Made by a program: the position numbers and the translations under genes. A DNA stretch of 64,000 nucleotides from NCBI RefSeq assembly GCF_034480035.2, contig NZ_CP118753.2, positions 2,442,045 through 2,506,044 of the forward strand, given 5' to 3'. The notes under the pieces are model-generated. The model saw only the letters and a list, made by a program, of their open reading frames with translations. It was not told the DNA's origin and did no database searches. The DNA comes from Methanosphaera sp. ISO3-F5. GTDB lineage: Archaea; Methanobacteriota; Methanobacteria; Methanobacteriales; Methanobacteriaceae. Below are positions 54,856 through 63,987 of this stretch, in pieces. Positions within the stretch are counted from its first letter, which is position 1. Each line of letters begins with the position of its first letter.

Positions 54856-55730
54856 TTAAAGAAATAAATTTTACAAAAATGCATGCACTGGGTAATGATT
54901 ACATAGTAATTAACGAAACAGATGAAACAGTCATCCCTGAAGAATCAAAAAATGATGTATGTGCTGAAATATCACAGAGAAGATTTAATGTTGGTGCTGA
55001 TGGTGTAGTTTTTGCATGTAAATCTGATAAGGCTGATGTAAGATTCCGTATCTTCAATAGTGATGGTAGTGAAGCTGAAATGTGTGGAAATGGTATTCGC
55101 TGTCTTGCTAAATATGTTTATGATAAAAACATTGTTAAAAAAGAAGTAATGCAAATTGAAACAATGGAAGATGTGAAGGAAGCTAGACTTACAGTAGAAG
55201 ATGATGAAGTTATTAGCATAGAAATTGATATGGGTAAAGGATACTTTAAACCAGAAGAAATTCCTGCAATAGCACCTAGTGGAAATGTTGATGAATTCAT
55301 AGATGAAGAAATTGATGTTGAAGGTGAAAAGATAAGGATGAGTTCAGTAAGTGTGGGAAACCCTCATGCAGTATGTTTTACTGATATTAATATTGATGAT
55401 ATTGACTTAGATTTCTATGGTCCTCGTATTGAAACTCATGAAGCATTTCCTGAAAAAGTGAATGTGCACTTTGTGAATATTGTTTCTCCTGAAGAAATTA
55501 ATATTTTAACTTGGGAAAGAGGTGCTGGATTCACTTATGCTTGTGGAACAGGTACTACTAGTTGTGTTCTTCTTGGTTATAAAATGGGTTTACTTAATGA
55601 GAAAGTACATGCACATTTATCTGGTGGTGACTTAGACATCACAATTAGTGATTTTACTGATTACTTAACAGCTACTATGAAAGGTGCTGCTGTTAGTGTA
55701 TATGAAGCTAGTATGAATGTTGAGTTATAA
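54852..55730 (+). CDS. dapF: diaminopimelate epimerase
   Basis: 292 residues. Converts LL- to meso-diaminopimelate. Both catalytic Cys are present, in [15 protein letters not shown] and [17 protein letters not shown]. The N-terminal [15 protein letters not shown] and [12 protein letters not shown] match the family, and [10 protein letters not shown] precedes the second half. It follows lysA in one operon (ATGA overlap). Confidence 0.97.
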   Translation: MIKEINFTKMHALGNDYIVINETDETVIPEESKNDVCAEISQRRFNVGADGVVFACKSDKADVRFRIFNSDGSEAEMCGNGIRCLAKYVYDKNIVKKEVMQIETMEDVKEARLTVEDDEVISIEIDMGKGYFKPEEIPAIAPSGNVDEFIDEEIDVEGEKIRMSSVSVGNPHAVCFTDINIDDIDLDFYGPRIETHEAFPEKVNVHFVNIVSPEEINILTWERGAGFTYACGTGTTSCVLLGYKMGLLNEKVHAHLSGGDLDITISDFTDYLTATMKGAAVSVYEASMNVEL

Positions 55731-55777
55731 TTCAACATCATAAAATTTTTTTATTTAAAAAAATAGAAGGGTATTAA

Positions 55778-56632
55778 ATGAGAAGAATAAGGGTTATTGA
55801 TTTTAATATTGCTCTTGTAAAAAGAATATTTCATCTTAGGTTTTGGGTTGCTGGTTTAACTAGGAAATCTAGAGTTATGGATAAGATTATTAAAAGAACA
55901 TTGTTTGATCATGATGGTACATATTTTATTCCGAACAATGAAAGTGTTAAGAATATTTCTTCTCAAACAATTACCATGAATTACGATATATCAAAACCCG
56001 ATATGATTGTCATGCCTAGTGACATTATTAAAAGCGTAATCAACGAAGCAGATGACATAGTAATCATGAACAAATGTTTATGCCGAAATTCTACTGAATG
56101 CACAGAATATCCTAGAGACTTAGGATGCATATTCCTAGGAAAAACAACAAGAAAAATTTCAAGAAGACACTGCCGTGAAGCAACAAGAGAAGAAGCAATC
56201 GAACATATAAATAAATGTTCAGAAGCAGGGCTTATACACATCATGGGACGTAACAAAATGGATACAGTGTGGATGAATGTAAGGCCAAACTCAGAATTGC
56301 TTACAATATGTAATTGTTGTCCATGTTGCTGCTTATGGAGAGTATATCCTAATTTAAGCGACACTATACAGAATGATTTCTATAAACTTCCAGGAGTATC
56401 ATTGAAGTATGATATTGAATCATGTGTAGGTTGTGGAAAATGTGTTGAAGTATGTTTTGCAGATTGTATAACCATTAAGGATAATAAAGTATCCATAGAC
56501 CAGGAAGTATGTATTGGTTGTGGACAGTGCAGTAACAATTGTCCAACAAATGCTATCGAGTTACAATATGAAAAACGAGATGTTCAAAGTGTCTATGATA
56601 AAATAAATTCATTGGTTAATATAAAATCCTGA
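55778..56632 (+). CDS. ferredoxin-domain protein with Cys-rich N-terminal module
   Basis: 284 residues. The C-terminal 70 residues hold two [4Fe-4S] motifs: CVGCGKCVEVCFADCI and CIGCGQCSNNCPTNAI. The middle has further Cys clusters: NKCLCRNSTECTEYPRDLGC, and ICNCCPCCCLWRVYP, with six Cys in nine residues. The N-terminus is basic (MRRIRVIDFNIALVKRIFHL). Related proteins occur in methanogens and clostridia, annotated only as 4Fe-4S binding. A redox role, possibly with a further metal cluster, is likely but the reaction is unknown. It follows dapF after 47 bases and faces cbiH. Confidence 0.8.
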   Translation: MRRIRVIDFNIALVKRIFHLRFWVAGLTRKSRVMDKIIKRTLFDHDGTYFIPNNESVKNISSQTITMNYDISKPDMIVMPSDIIKSVINEADDIVIMNKCLCRNSTECTEYPRDLGCIFLGKTTRKISRRHCREATREEAIEHINKCSEAGLIHIMGRNKMDTVWMNVRPNSELLTICNCCPCCCLWRVYPNLSDTIQNDFYKLPGVSLKYDIESCVGCGKCVEVCFADCITIKDNKVSIDQEVCIGCGQCSNNCPTNAIELQYEKRDVQSVYDKINSLVNIKS

Positions 56633-56648
56633 AAAAACCAGACATATA

Positions 56649-56660
56649 TTGCAAGTGTAA
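56649..56660 (-). promoter_or_regulatory. solitary origin-recognition-like box
   Basis: TTGCAAGTGTAA on the plus strand; the minus strand reads TTACACTTGCAATATATGTC. It sits between the convergent ferredoxin-like and cbiH genes. With flanks it matches the copy at 9592 at 23 of 24 positions. Confidence 0.5.
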
Positions 56661-56672
56661 AAAAATATGAAT

Positions 56673-56682
56673 AAAAAATAGT
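56673..56682 (-). terminator. ACTATTTTTT motif after cbiH
   Basis: Minus-strand ACTATTTTTT, 12 bases beyond the cbiH stop; matches the recurrent 3'-end motif. Confidence 0.5.
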
Positions 56683-56693
56683 AAATAAGAGGA

Positions 56694-57791
56694 TTATTCT
56701 TCTAAATCATAATTACGATTAAAGTTTAAATCTCTTGTTTTATAAATTGTTGCCCTTCTAAGCTTTAATAATTCTTTTTTCTTTTTATCAAAGTCTTCCA
56801 TTGACTTAATATTTTCTTTTACATAATCAAGAATTTCATCCACAACTGCATTTTGATGTACCCAGTTACAGTCTTTACAATTCCATACACTCTTGTCTTC
56901 TATCCATTTTCCACCTGTTGATCCATCGGCACATGGATAAAATGGGCAGTAACAGAATGTGCAGCTTTCTTCATTATTATGGCATGGGAAATATTCGCAG
57001 TCTGTATTTTGTCCTATTTGGATGTCACCATTAAAGAATCTTTCATAGAATTCTTCTGTTTGTTCTGGTAGTTTTGCAGACATTTTGTATCCACGTGGTG
57101 TTATCATTTTACCTTTTTTAACATAAGTCATTGAATTTCCGACAATTATTGTTGTTGACATGTGAATATCTTGGTCTTTAAGTTCTTTGAGTTTACATAT
57201 GTGAGTTATTGTGTCTGTTCCTTCTGTTTTTACTATTCCTACTGGTGTTTCAGGGTTTCTGTTTTCTACTAGTATGTCACATGCTGTTTCAAAGGGTACT
57301 GTTCTTGTTTTACTTTTTGGATTGTAGAATGCTATTACTAAGTCTGCTATTGCTGCATATTTAATTTTTCTTTGTATTTCTTCTAGAGGAGTTAATAAAT
57401 CACTTAAACTTATTATTGCAAGGTCATGTAATGGTGCTCCTAATGCACTTGCTGAATATGTTGCTGCAGTTACTCCAGGTATTACTTCAAATTCAAGGTC
57501 AGAATATTTGTCAATTATTTGGAAGTATACATTTGCCATTCCATATATTCCAGGGTCTCCTGAGCTTATTATTGCAACTTTTTTTCCTTCTTTTTCCATT
57601 TCTATTGCAAGTTCTACTCTTTCCATTTCATCTCCCATACCTCTTCTTAGAACTTCTTTTCCTTCCAGTAAGTCTTCGATGTGTTCTAGATATGGATGAT
57701 ATGCTATTATTACATCAGCTTCTTTTATTCTGTCTGCTGCTTTAAGAGTCATGTGTTCTCTTTTTGATCCTATACCAACTAAACTTATCAT
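56694..57791 (-). CDS. cbiH: CbiH, cobalt-precorrin-3B C17-methyltransferase with Cys-rich C-terminus
   Basis: 365 residues. The methyltransferase domain (about 1-240) contains MISLVGIGSKREHMTLKAAD, ISSGDPGIYGMANVYFQI, VIPGVTAATYSASALGAPLH and IAFYNPKSKTRTVPF. The C-terminal 110 residues add a Cys-rich domain (DCEYFPCHNNEESCTFCYCP, then FYPCADGS and WNCKDCNW), not needed in the short CbiH of enteric bacteria. It may bind a metal or cluster. It acts in ring contraction during anaerobic cobamide synthesis. It is 3.5 kb from cbiG and cbiB. Confidence 0.93.
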   Translation of the reverse strand: MISLVGIGSKREHMTLKAADRIKEADVIIAYHPYLEHIEDLLEGKEVLRRGMGDEMERVELAIEMEKEGKKVAIISSGDPGIYGMANVYFQIIDKYSDLEFEVIPGVTAATYSASALGAPLHDLAIISLSDLLTPLEEIQRKIKYAAIADLVIAFYNPKSKTRTVPFETACDILVENRNPETPVGIVKTEGTDTITHICKLKELKDQDIHMSTTIIVGNSMTYVKKGKMITPRGYKMSAKLPEQTEEFYERFFNGDIQIGQNTDCEYFPCHNNEESCTFCYCPFYPCADGSTGGKWIEDKSVWNCKDCNWVHQNAVVDEILDYVKENIKSMEDFDKKKKELLKLRRATIYKTRDLNFNRNYDLEE

Positions 57792-57984
57792 TATTTTACT
57801 CCTTTATTATGATATGATTACTCTTTTTTAAAAAATGATTAATTTATAAATTTATATTAACAGTAATTCCTATGGTAATACTGTATTTTTTATAATATAT
57901 ATTATTAATGATTAAATTTTCAAATTATAATGAATTATAATCTTTAAAAATTAAATTTAAAAAAAAATAGATGTTAAGAGGGAA

Positions 57985-58584
57985 TTATGCTCTTGTTTTT
58001 TGTTGTTTTTGTGAATTGTTTGTATTGTTTGTTTTATTATTAGTATAATCCATTAAACTTTGTATTGAACTATTAGCATTACCTTTGTTCTGATCATAAA
58101 GAACTATTCTTTCTTTTAATGCTATGGATGTTGTGTTTACTTTCACTCTACCTGTTGAATATATTTCTCCTACTGCTGTTGCTGTTACACTGTATGTTTG
58201 TTCTGGTACTATTTGAATGTATCCTCCAGAAGTTACTTGTGTATCTTTTGTTGCTAAGGCTGTGATTGTTATTGTTTGGTTTCCTGTATTGTCATTTGAT
58301 ATTTTCGCTGTTACAGAGTTTAAGTTTACACTTAGGTTTGTAAGGTTATTTAATACTAATGCTACATCTTCCTGGTTAGTGATGTTTAAGTTATCCTGGT
58401 CTGTTAGGCTTTTTTCGTTAGTGAATGATGATACTAAATCTGATCCTTCATCAACTTGTACTGATAATAATTCTAATGGATTTACTGGTCCTGATGAAAT
58501 AAGACTGTATGATGCAAATAGTCCAATTTCAAAAAACAGAACAATTGTCACTATAAATAATAATATTTTCAATAATCTTGACAT
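57985..58584 (-). CDS. hypothetical membrane-anchored protein
   Basis: 199 residues. One N-terminal span (LLKILLFIVTIVLFFEIGLF), then an extracytoplasmic domain of about 150 residues with beta patterns (NLSVNLNSVTAKISNDN, QTYSVTATAVGEIYSTGRVK). The tail is Asn/Lys/Thr-rich (NNKTNNTNNSQKQQKTRA). I do not recognise a function. It is divergent from the PolD small-subunit gene across 140 bases. Confidence 0.72.
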   Translation of the reverse strand: MSRLLKILLFIVTIVLFFEIGLFASYSLISSGPVNPLELLSVQVDEGSDLVSSFTNEKSLTDQDNLNITNQEDVALVLNNLTNLSVNLNSVTAKISNDNTGNQTITITALATKDTQVTSGGYIQIVPEQTYSVTATAVGEIYSTGRVKVNTTSIALKERIVLYDQNKGNANSSIQSLMDYTNNKTNNTNNSQKQQKTRA

Positions 58585-58724
58585 GGTTCACCCTCTTATT
58601 TTTCCATTGAAAAAATATTCCTATATAATTTTAAGTAGATTATAGTATATAGATATTTTTAAAACTTTGAAAGTATAAAGAATTATATAATAATAAAAAT
58701 TTTTTTGTGACTAAATATTTTTAA

Positions 58725-60203
58725 ATGATTTTCATGCCAAACGATATAATTAAGAAATTCCAGGATGTTAAATTATTATTGAATAATAATGCTTTTGCAG
58801 AAATTAAAGCTAATAATGATACTGATTATTTTATTAATGAACTTATTGAGTATATTGAGGAGAATGAAAAGAATCAGTTTATTGTAACTACTGATACTAT
58901 AAGAAATTATCAGCAACATGAACGTGAACGTATACATGAATCAATCATAGAAAATCCTAAAACCAAAGAAATACGTGAAAATCAAGAAACACCTTATGAA
59001 ATACTGTTGGACGTTACTAATAAATCATATACTGATGGAGATATTAAAGATTTAAACAAATACTTCAACAACAGATTTGAAAAACTTAAAAAAATCATAC
59101 AAGAAAACCCCGAATACAACAAAGTGGAAGATCTTAAAAACACAAAAACAAATATTGACAATCTTCATGTTATAGGTATTGTAAACAGTATAAATAACAC
59201 AAAAAATGGTCATAAAATAATTGAAATAGAAGATACAACAGGAATTGGAAGCGTAATAGTACTTAAAGATAATGAAGATTTATTAGAAAGCAGTCAAACA
59301 ATTGTTAAAGATGAAGTAATAGGTGTAACCGGCAGCACAAATGGTAGTTTAATAAGAGCAGATGAAATAGCTCATCCAGGTATTCAAAGAAGAATTATTG
59401 ACAAGCCAATGGATTTCTCAGCAGTATTCATATCAGATGTACATATTGGAAGTAAACAATTTGATGAAAAAGCATTCAACCGTTTTATCAAATGGCTGAA
59501 CGGTAATTATGGAAGTGAAGAACAACAAGACTTAGCTAATGATGTGAAATATTTAATTATTGGTGGAGATTTAGTTGATGGTATCGGAGTTTACCCAAAC
59601 CAAGAAAAAGAATTAAAAATTAAGGACATATATGACCAGTATGAAGAAGCTGGAAGATTACTTGGTGATGTGACAGATATACCTATCATAATTTCACCAG
59701 GAAACCATGATGCAACAAGGTTAGCAGAACCTCAACCAGCATTAACTGAAAAATATGCAAAGGATTTATGTAAACAGAAAAATGTTGAAATGGTAAGTAA
59801 TCCATCTATGATTAAATTAGATAATATTAATGTTCAGGTTTATCATGGACGAAGCTTTGATGATATAGTTATGGCATTAAATGGTTATACTCATGCTGAT
59901 ACTGATAAAATTATGAAATTGTTAGTTGAAAAACGACATCTTGCACCAATTTATGGGGAAAGAACTCCTCTTGCCAGTGAATTTGAAGATTATATGGTTA
60001 TGGATGAAATTCCTGACATATTACATACAGGGCATGTTCATATAAATTCTCATGTAAAATATAAGGGGATTCATATGTTAAATTCTGGAACATTCCAGAA
60101 ACAGACGGAATTCCAGAAAATTTATAATATTGTGCCAACATATGGACAAGTACCTGTTATTAAGAGAGGAACAATGCAATTATTAGATTTTACGAATGAT
60201 TAG
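58725..60203 (+). CDS. polB: DNA polymerase D small subunit (DP1)
   Basis: 492 residues. The OB-fold region (about 145-225: LHVIGIVNSINNTKNGHKII) is followed by a calcineurin-like phosphoesterase domain that gives 3'-5' exonuclease proofreading: VFISDVHIGSKQFDEKAF, LIIGGDLVDGIG, IISPGNHDATR, VYHGRSFDD and LHTGHVHINSH. It partners the large subunit DP2, not present here. No ribosome site is seen; ATG at 58725 or 58734 may be used. The gene lies 3-4 kb from the proposed origin. Confidence 0.94.
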   Translation: MIFMPNDIIKKFQDVKLLLNNNAFAEIKANNDTDYFINELIEYIEENEKNQFIVTTDTIRNYQQHERERIHESIIENPKTKEIRENQETPYEILLDVTNKSYTDGDIKDLNKYFNNRFEKLKKIIQENPEYNKVEDLKNTKTNIDNLHVIGIVNSINNTKNGHKIIEIEDTTGIGSVIVLKDNEDLLESSQTIVKDEVIGVTGSTNGSLIRADEIAHPGIQRRIIDKPMDFSAVFISDVHIGSKQFDEKAFNRFIKWLNGNYGSEEQQDLANDVKYLIIGGDLVDGIGVYPNQEKELKIKDIYDQYEEAGRLLGDVTDIPIIISPGNHDATRLAEPQPALTEKYAKDLCKQKNVEMVSNPSMIKLDNINVQVYHGRSFDDIVMALNGYTHADTDKIMKLLVEKRHLAPIYGERTPLASEFEDYMVMDEIPDILHTGHVHINSHVKYKGIHMLNSGTFQKQTEFQKIYNIVPTYGQVPVIKRGTMQLLDFTND

Positions 60204-60212
60204 GTGATTATA

Positions 60213-60791
60213 TTGGATAATAATATTATAGAGAAAATAGTTAAAACTGCTCATCATATTTATGATAAGGATATGATTTTAGGTAAAGCAGGAAATATAA
60301 GTATATTAGATGATTCTGGAGAATATATGTATATTACCGCCTCTGGAACTGACTTTAAAAGTTTGGTTCATGAAGATGTTATAAAAGTAAATATTGATGA
60401 TTTAAGTTATGTTTCTGCTAACAATAAAGTTCCATCAATGGAAACTAATTTGCATGTGGGTGTTTATGAAAAGAGGTCTGATGTAAGAAGTGTTGTTCAT
60501 GTACATTCTCCTTATGCTACAGCATTTGCTTTTAGTGATAAAAAGTTACGTCAACTTGAAGGTTTTGGTGAAATTACTGGAGAGTACATAGCTGAAGTTG
60601 ATTATTATGCTCCAGGTAGTAAAAAGTTAGCTAAGCATGCTAGTGATGCTTTGAAGAATGAGGATAGTGTCTTGTTAAAGGATCATGGTTTAATTACGGT
60701 GGGGAAGGATATTGATGAAGCTACACTTCTGTGTGAGTATGTAGAAGGTATAGCTAAAACTCAATATATTACACATGTGCTTAATCTTTAA
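60213..60791 (+). CDS. class II aldolase/adducin-family aldolase
   Basis: 192 residues from TTG at 60213, four bases after GGTGAT; a GTG at 60204 lies directly after the polB stop but overlaps that ribosome site. Zinc-binding His are in [14 protein letters not shown] and [20 protein letters not shown]. The acidic catalytic residue region is [20 protein letters not shown]. Relatives include fuculose-1-phosphate aldolase, which in methanogens makes lactaldehyde for the F420 side chain. It follows polB directly and converges with UPF0147, overlapping it by 11 bases. Confidence 0.9.
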   Translation: MDNNIIEKIVKTAHHIYDKDMILGKAGNISILDDSGEYMYITASGTDFKSLVHEDVIKVNIDDLSYVSANNKVPSMETNLHVGVYEKRSDVRSVVHVHSPYATAFAFSDKKLRQLEGFGEITGEYIAEVDYYAPGSKKLAKHASDALKNEDSVLLKDHGLITVGKDIDEATLLCEYVEGIAKTQYITHVLNL

Positions 60792-61050
60792 CTGCTTCCA
60801 ATTCACTTAATATGTTCCAGATAAGAATTCTTGCATGAATAGGAATGTTAGGATCATTACTTATATCATCTAATATTGATATTACAGTACTTGCTTTTAT
60901 GGTTGGTTCATCATCATCTTTTGCTAAAAGTGCTGTTGAATCTTCTGCAGCTTTCCTTATATTTCTTGGTACACTATTATCGTTAATGATTTGTGATAAT
61001 ATTTCTGTACAATTTGCGAATATTTCTTCGTTATTCATTATATCAGACAT
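60781..61050 (-). CDS. UPF0147 family protein
   Basis: 89 residues, all helical. Begins [20 protein letters not shown], with the conserved [20 protein letters not shown] and [21 protein letters not shown] small archaeal family with no known function, often near informational genes. GGGAGTG precedes the start. Its 3' end overlaps the aldolase gene by 11 bases on the opposite strand. Confidence 0.93.
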   Translation of the reverse strand: MSDIMNNEEIFANCTEILSQIINDNSVPRNIRKAAEDSTALLAKDDDEPTIKASTVISILDDISNDPNIPIHARILIWNILSELEAVKD

Positions 61051-61208
61051 AAAAAATACACTCCCTATTTTTTTAATAATAATTTATAAATAGTCTTAAT
61101 ACCAGTTTAAAATAATTTTATTCTTAATGTATATTATATTATTATATTTATGTTAATCATATTATAAAAAATAGATGATTTAAAGAAGAAAAAAAAATAT
61201 TTGATATG

Positions 61209-61218
61209 AAAAAATAGT
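61209..61218 (-). terminator. ACTATTTTTT motif after cbiG
   Basis: Minus-strand ACTATTTTTT lies 54 bases beyond the cbiG stop, with an origin-like box between. Confidence 0.4.
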
Positions 61219-61255
61219 AAAGTAAAATTTAATATTAGACAAGAAAGAACATAAA

Positions 61256-61267
61256 TTGCAAGTGTAA
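61256..61267 (-). promoter_or_regulatory. solitary origin-recognition-like box
   Basis: TTGCAAGTGTAA on the plus strand, four bases beyond the cbiG stop. It has the same orientation as the five copies in the array at 63272-63496, 2 kb away. Confidence 0.45.
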
Positions 61268-61271
61268 AGTT

Positions 61272-62261
61272 TTAATCAGATAATGAAACGGCAATAGTCA
61301 CCCCATTATATGCTGTTTTTTTGAATATTAAATGAGACCCAGTACCATTAGCAATTAAGGCTGATGGTTCACATACTCCTTTAACTCCAAATTGTTTCAT
61401 CACAAAATCTGATTCAGAACATTCCTCATTCTGATATGCTTTGATTTCATCCATTGGTATAATTTTTAATTCTTTGTTAAGTTCTTTGATGTTTTCCAGG
61501 ATTCCTTTTTCATTCGCTTTAACATCGGCTGTGGCGAAAAAATCAATTCTTAATGGTGAAAATTCAAGTATGTTACAAGCTGAAATGATGGCATTTTTTA
61601 CTTTATCATAGGAAATATCTTTTCTAGCACCTATTCCCATCACTAATTGTTTTGGTTTTAGTATAACTTTATGATTATCAACAGTTGCTGTTATATTTTG
61701 GTATTCTTCGCTGATTTTAGTATTATATGATTTTTTCACTTCATCAGTTAATATATATGAGTATTTTGGATGTAAACATAATTCTACTTGAGTATTGTTT
61801 ACTAATGCTTTGTTAATGAATTTAATATTTTTAGGATTTTCTAATGTGCAGTAAAATCTTTTAGCTATTGAATCAATACCTACCTTGTTGTTTACATCGG
61901 TGGATGTTGTTATGACAGGTGTTGAGCCAAGTATTTCTGCTATTTTTAATGTTAAATCGTTTGCTCCACCAAAATGGCCACTAAGTAAGCTTATTGTGAA
62001 ATTTGCATTATCATCTATTAGTAACACTGCAGGATCTGATAATTTTGAATTTACGTGTGGTGCTATTGATCGTATCATTATACCTGATGCCATTATTCCT
62101 ATTATGCAGTCGTATTTATCAAATATTTCATTTACAGTATTTATTATATTTTTGTGGTATTGTTTTACATTTAGGAATAGTGGATTTTGGATTAAATTGT
62201 CATATAATTTATCGGATATTTCTTTTCCTTGGTTTGTAACTGATAGTATTGCTATATTCAT
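61272..62261 (-). CDS. cbiG: CbiG, cobalt-precorrin-5A hydrolase
   Basis: 329 residues. The N-terminal domain has IGIMASGIMIRSIAPHVNSK and PAVLLIDDNANFTISLLSGH with FGGANDLTLKIAEILGSTPV. The C-terminal CobE-like domain has VMGIGARKDISYDKVKNAI, FFATADVKANEKGI and VCEPSALIANG. It opens the delta-lactone and releases acetaldehyde in the anaerobic cobamide pathway. It begins nine bases after the cbiB stop, so cbiB-cbiG form an operon. Confidence 0.94.
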   Translation of the reverse strand: MNIAILSVTNQGKEISDKLYDNLIQNPLFLNVKQYHKNIINTVNEIFDKYDCIIGIMASGIMIRSIAPHVNSKLSDPAVLLIDDNANFTISLLSGHFGGANDLTLKIAEILGSTPVITTSTDVNNKVGIDSIAKRFYCTLENPKNIKFINKALVNNTQVELCLHPKYSYILTDEVKKSYNTKISEEYQNITATVDNHKVILKPKQLVMGIGARKDISYDKVKNAIISACNILEFSPLRIDFFATADVKANEKGILENIKELNKELKIIPMDEIKAYQNEECSESDFVMKQFGVKGVCEPSALIANGTGSHLIFKKTAYNGVTIAVSLSD

Positions 62262-62270
62262 TTTTAAGAC

Positions 62271-63230
62271 CTACATTATTAAGATTAATATTATGAAATA
62301 GATTATGATTATTGTTAGAATAAAAAGTATTGATGTTACTTTTGTTATGTTTATTGCTTGTGATATTTTTTCTTCGTTTAATTCGTCTGTTCCATATCCT
62401 AATTCGTATACGTTTTCTTTTATGAGAGTTATGTTTAATGCTCCTGCTGTTGCTGCCATTGGATATCCGCTGTTTGGGCTTGGTGTTTTTAGTGCGAATT
62501 TTTTCATGACATCGTATGATTGTTTATAGTCGTATTTTAATAAAAATGCTGATAGTATCACATAGTATCCTGTTATTCTTGCTGGAATATAGTTTAATAT
62601 GTCGTCCCATTTTGCAGGATAGCATCCTATGTTTATTAATTCTTTAGTTTTATATCCTAGCATTGCATCCATTGTGTTTGATGCTCTGTAGATTATTCCT
62701 CCGAGTATTCCTATGATTATTCCGAATGGTATTGTTAGTATTGTAACATAGAATAATGGTGATATTATACTGTCTGTGATGTTTTCGGTTAGTGTTTCTA
62801 TTGCTGCTGATGTTATTCTTGATTCTGTGAGTTGTTCTGTGTTTCTGCTTACTAGGTATGACATTGATTTTCTTGCTTTGTTTATGTCTTCTTTTAGTTC
62901 TGTTTGTATTTTTCTTACGGATTCTATTAGGAATTTTATGGAGAATGTTGTTGATAGTAGTATTGATGCGAAAATTAGGAATATCCAGTTGTTGATGTAT
63001 GCTGTTATTATTAATAGTATTAGGCTTATTATTGTGAATGTGAATATGGTTGTTATTATTGTTAGTAGTCCTGATGTTTTTGTGTTTGGGAGATAGTTTT
63101 TCATTTTTTCGATGAAATTTCCCATGTATATTACAGGATGTATTTTGTTTGGTACTTCTCCTATGATCATGTCAATTATTATGGATATTAATATGATTGA
63201 AATGGCATAGATTGTTGTTTCATATATCAT
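62271..63230 (-). CDS. cbiB: CbiB, adenosylcobinamide-phosphate synthase
   Basis: 319 residues, five to seven spans. The N-terminus has DMIIGEVPNKIHPVIYMGNF (the family's P-HPV-x-GN pattern), and the middle SYLVSRNTEQLTESRITSAA and IETLTENITDSIISPLFYV. The NTMDAMLGYKTKELINIGCY segment and KFALKTPSPNSGYPMAATAG with ALNI follow. It attaches the aminopropanol side chain to cobyric acid. The first half of the gene is strongly A/C-rich on the coding strand. Its upstream side is the proposed origin. Confidence 0.95.
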   Translation of the reverse strand: MIYETTIYAISIILISIIIDMIIGEVPNKIHPVIYMGNFIEKMKNYLPNTKTSGLLTIITTIFTFTIISLILLIITAYINNWIFLIFASILLSTTFSIKFLIESVRKIQTELKEDINKARKSMSYLVSRNTEQLTESRITSAAIETLTENITDSIISPLFYVTILTIPFGIIIGILGGIIYRASNTMDAMLGYKTKELINIGCYPAKWDDILNYIPARITGYYVILSAFLLKYDYKQSYDVMKKFALKTPSPNSGYPMAATAGALNITLIKENVYELGYGTDELNEEKISQAINITKVTSILFILTIIIIYFIILILIM

Positions 63231-63271
63231 TGTTTTAAGTTTTATTTTTTAAACTATATAATAGAGGTACA

Positions 63272-63496
63272 TTGCAAGTGTAAATTTTTGTTTTGATATT
63301 TTTTTGTGTGTAATAGTGAGACATGTGTTGCAAGTGTAATTTTTATTTTTTTATTTTTGTGAGGTATAATAGAGAGGTGTTTTTCAAGTGTAAATTTTTT
63401 TGTAGTTATAGGTGTGTGTTACAGTCATATGTTTCAAGTGTAATTATTTTTTATGTTAAATTTTATGGAATATGTTAAGTTTTGTTTCAAGTGTAA
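63272..63496 (-). repeat. five-copy array of origin-recognition-like boxes
   Basis: Copies on the plus strand: TTGCAAGTGTAA at 63272-63283 and 63328-63339; TTTCAAGTGTAA at 63382-63393, 63432-63443 and 63485-63496. Start-to-start spacings are 56, 54, 50 and 53 bases, close to five helical turns, so all boxes face about the same side. Several copies have a purine-rich GAGG/GAGA run 10-15 bases before the box and a T-run after it. Confidence 0.85.
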
Positions 63497-63608
63497 AATT
63501 TTAGAAAATAAAATATTAAGTATTACTATAATACTTAAATTTATTTTAGTATTACTTATTTAGATATTTTTAAAAACTATTTTTTTAATAAAAAATATCA
63601 AATTAAAC

Positions 63609-63738
63609 TAAATATAAATTATTATTTATTATTTATTTATTATATTATTATATTATTATTATTTATTTATTATTTAATTAATTATTTATATTTTATTTTT
63701 ATTATATTATATTAATATTTTTTATTTTTTTATTTAAA
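63609..63738. other. 130-bp tract without G or C, predicted DNA unwinding element
   Basis: Every base from 63609 to 63738 is A or T, dominated by TTATTA and ATTTATTT units. It lies between the two box clusters, where duplex opening would be expected. Confidence 0.75.
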
Positions 63739-63860
63739 GATATTATATATCTTTATTTTATCAAAAACACTTATATAAGTATTTTCTTCATCTTTAAAGT
63801 TTATATAAATATTTTCATTTACCCAGTTTTCAATTTTTCAAGAGGGTACACATTTTATTT

Positions 63861-63977
63861 TTACACTTGCAATATACGTCCCTCTCTCTAAATCTTTTTA
63901 TACTATAAATAATATAATTAATAATTAAATTATTTTCACTTGAAATTTTAATATTACAATTAATATTATACTTGAAA
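63861..63977 (+). repeat. three origin-recognition-like boxes in inverted orientation
   Basis: TTACACTTGCAA at 63861-63872, an exact inverse of the left boxes. TTTCACTTGAAA at 63934-63945 and TTATACTTGAAA at 63966-63977 each have one mismatch to TTACACTTGAAA. The last ends 23 bases before the window edge, inside the expected promoter or leader of the next gene. Confidence 0.7.
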
Positions 63978-63987
63978 TGTATTTATC

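Noticed and set aside
63268..63500. Regularly spaced repeats that could be taken for a CRISPR array
   Set aside because: The conserved part is only about 12 bases, the intervals of about 40 bases are low-complexity A/T rather than unique spacers, there are no cas genes, and inverted copies lie across the AT tract.
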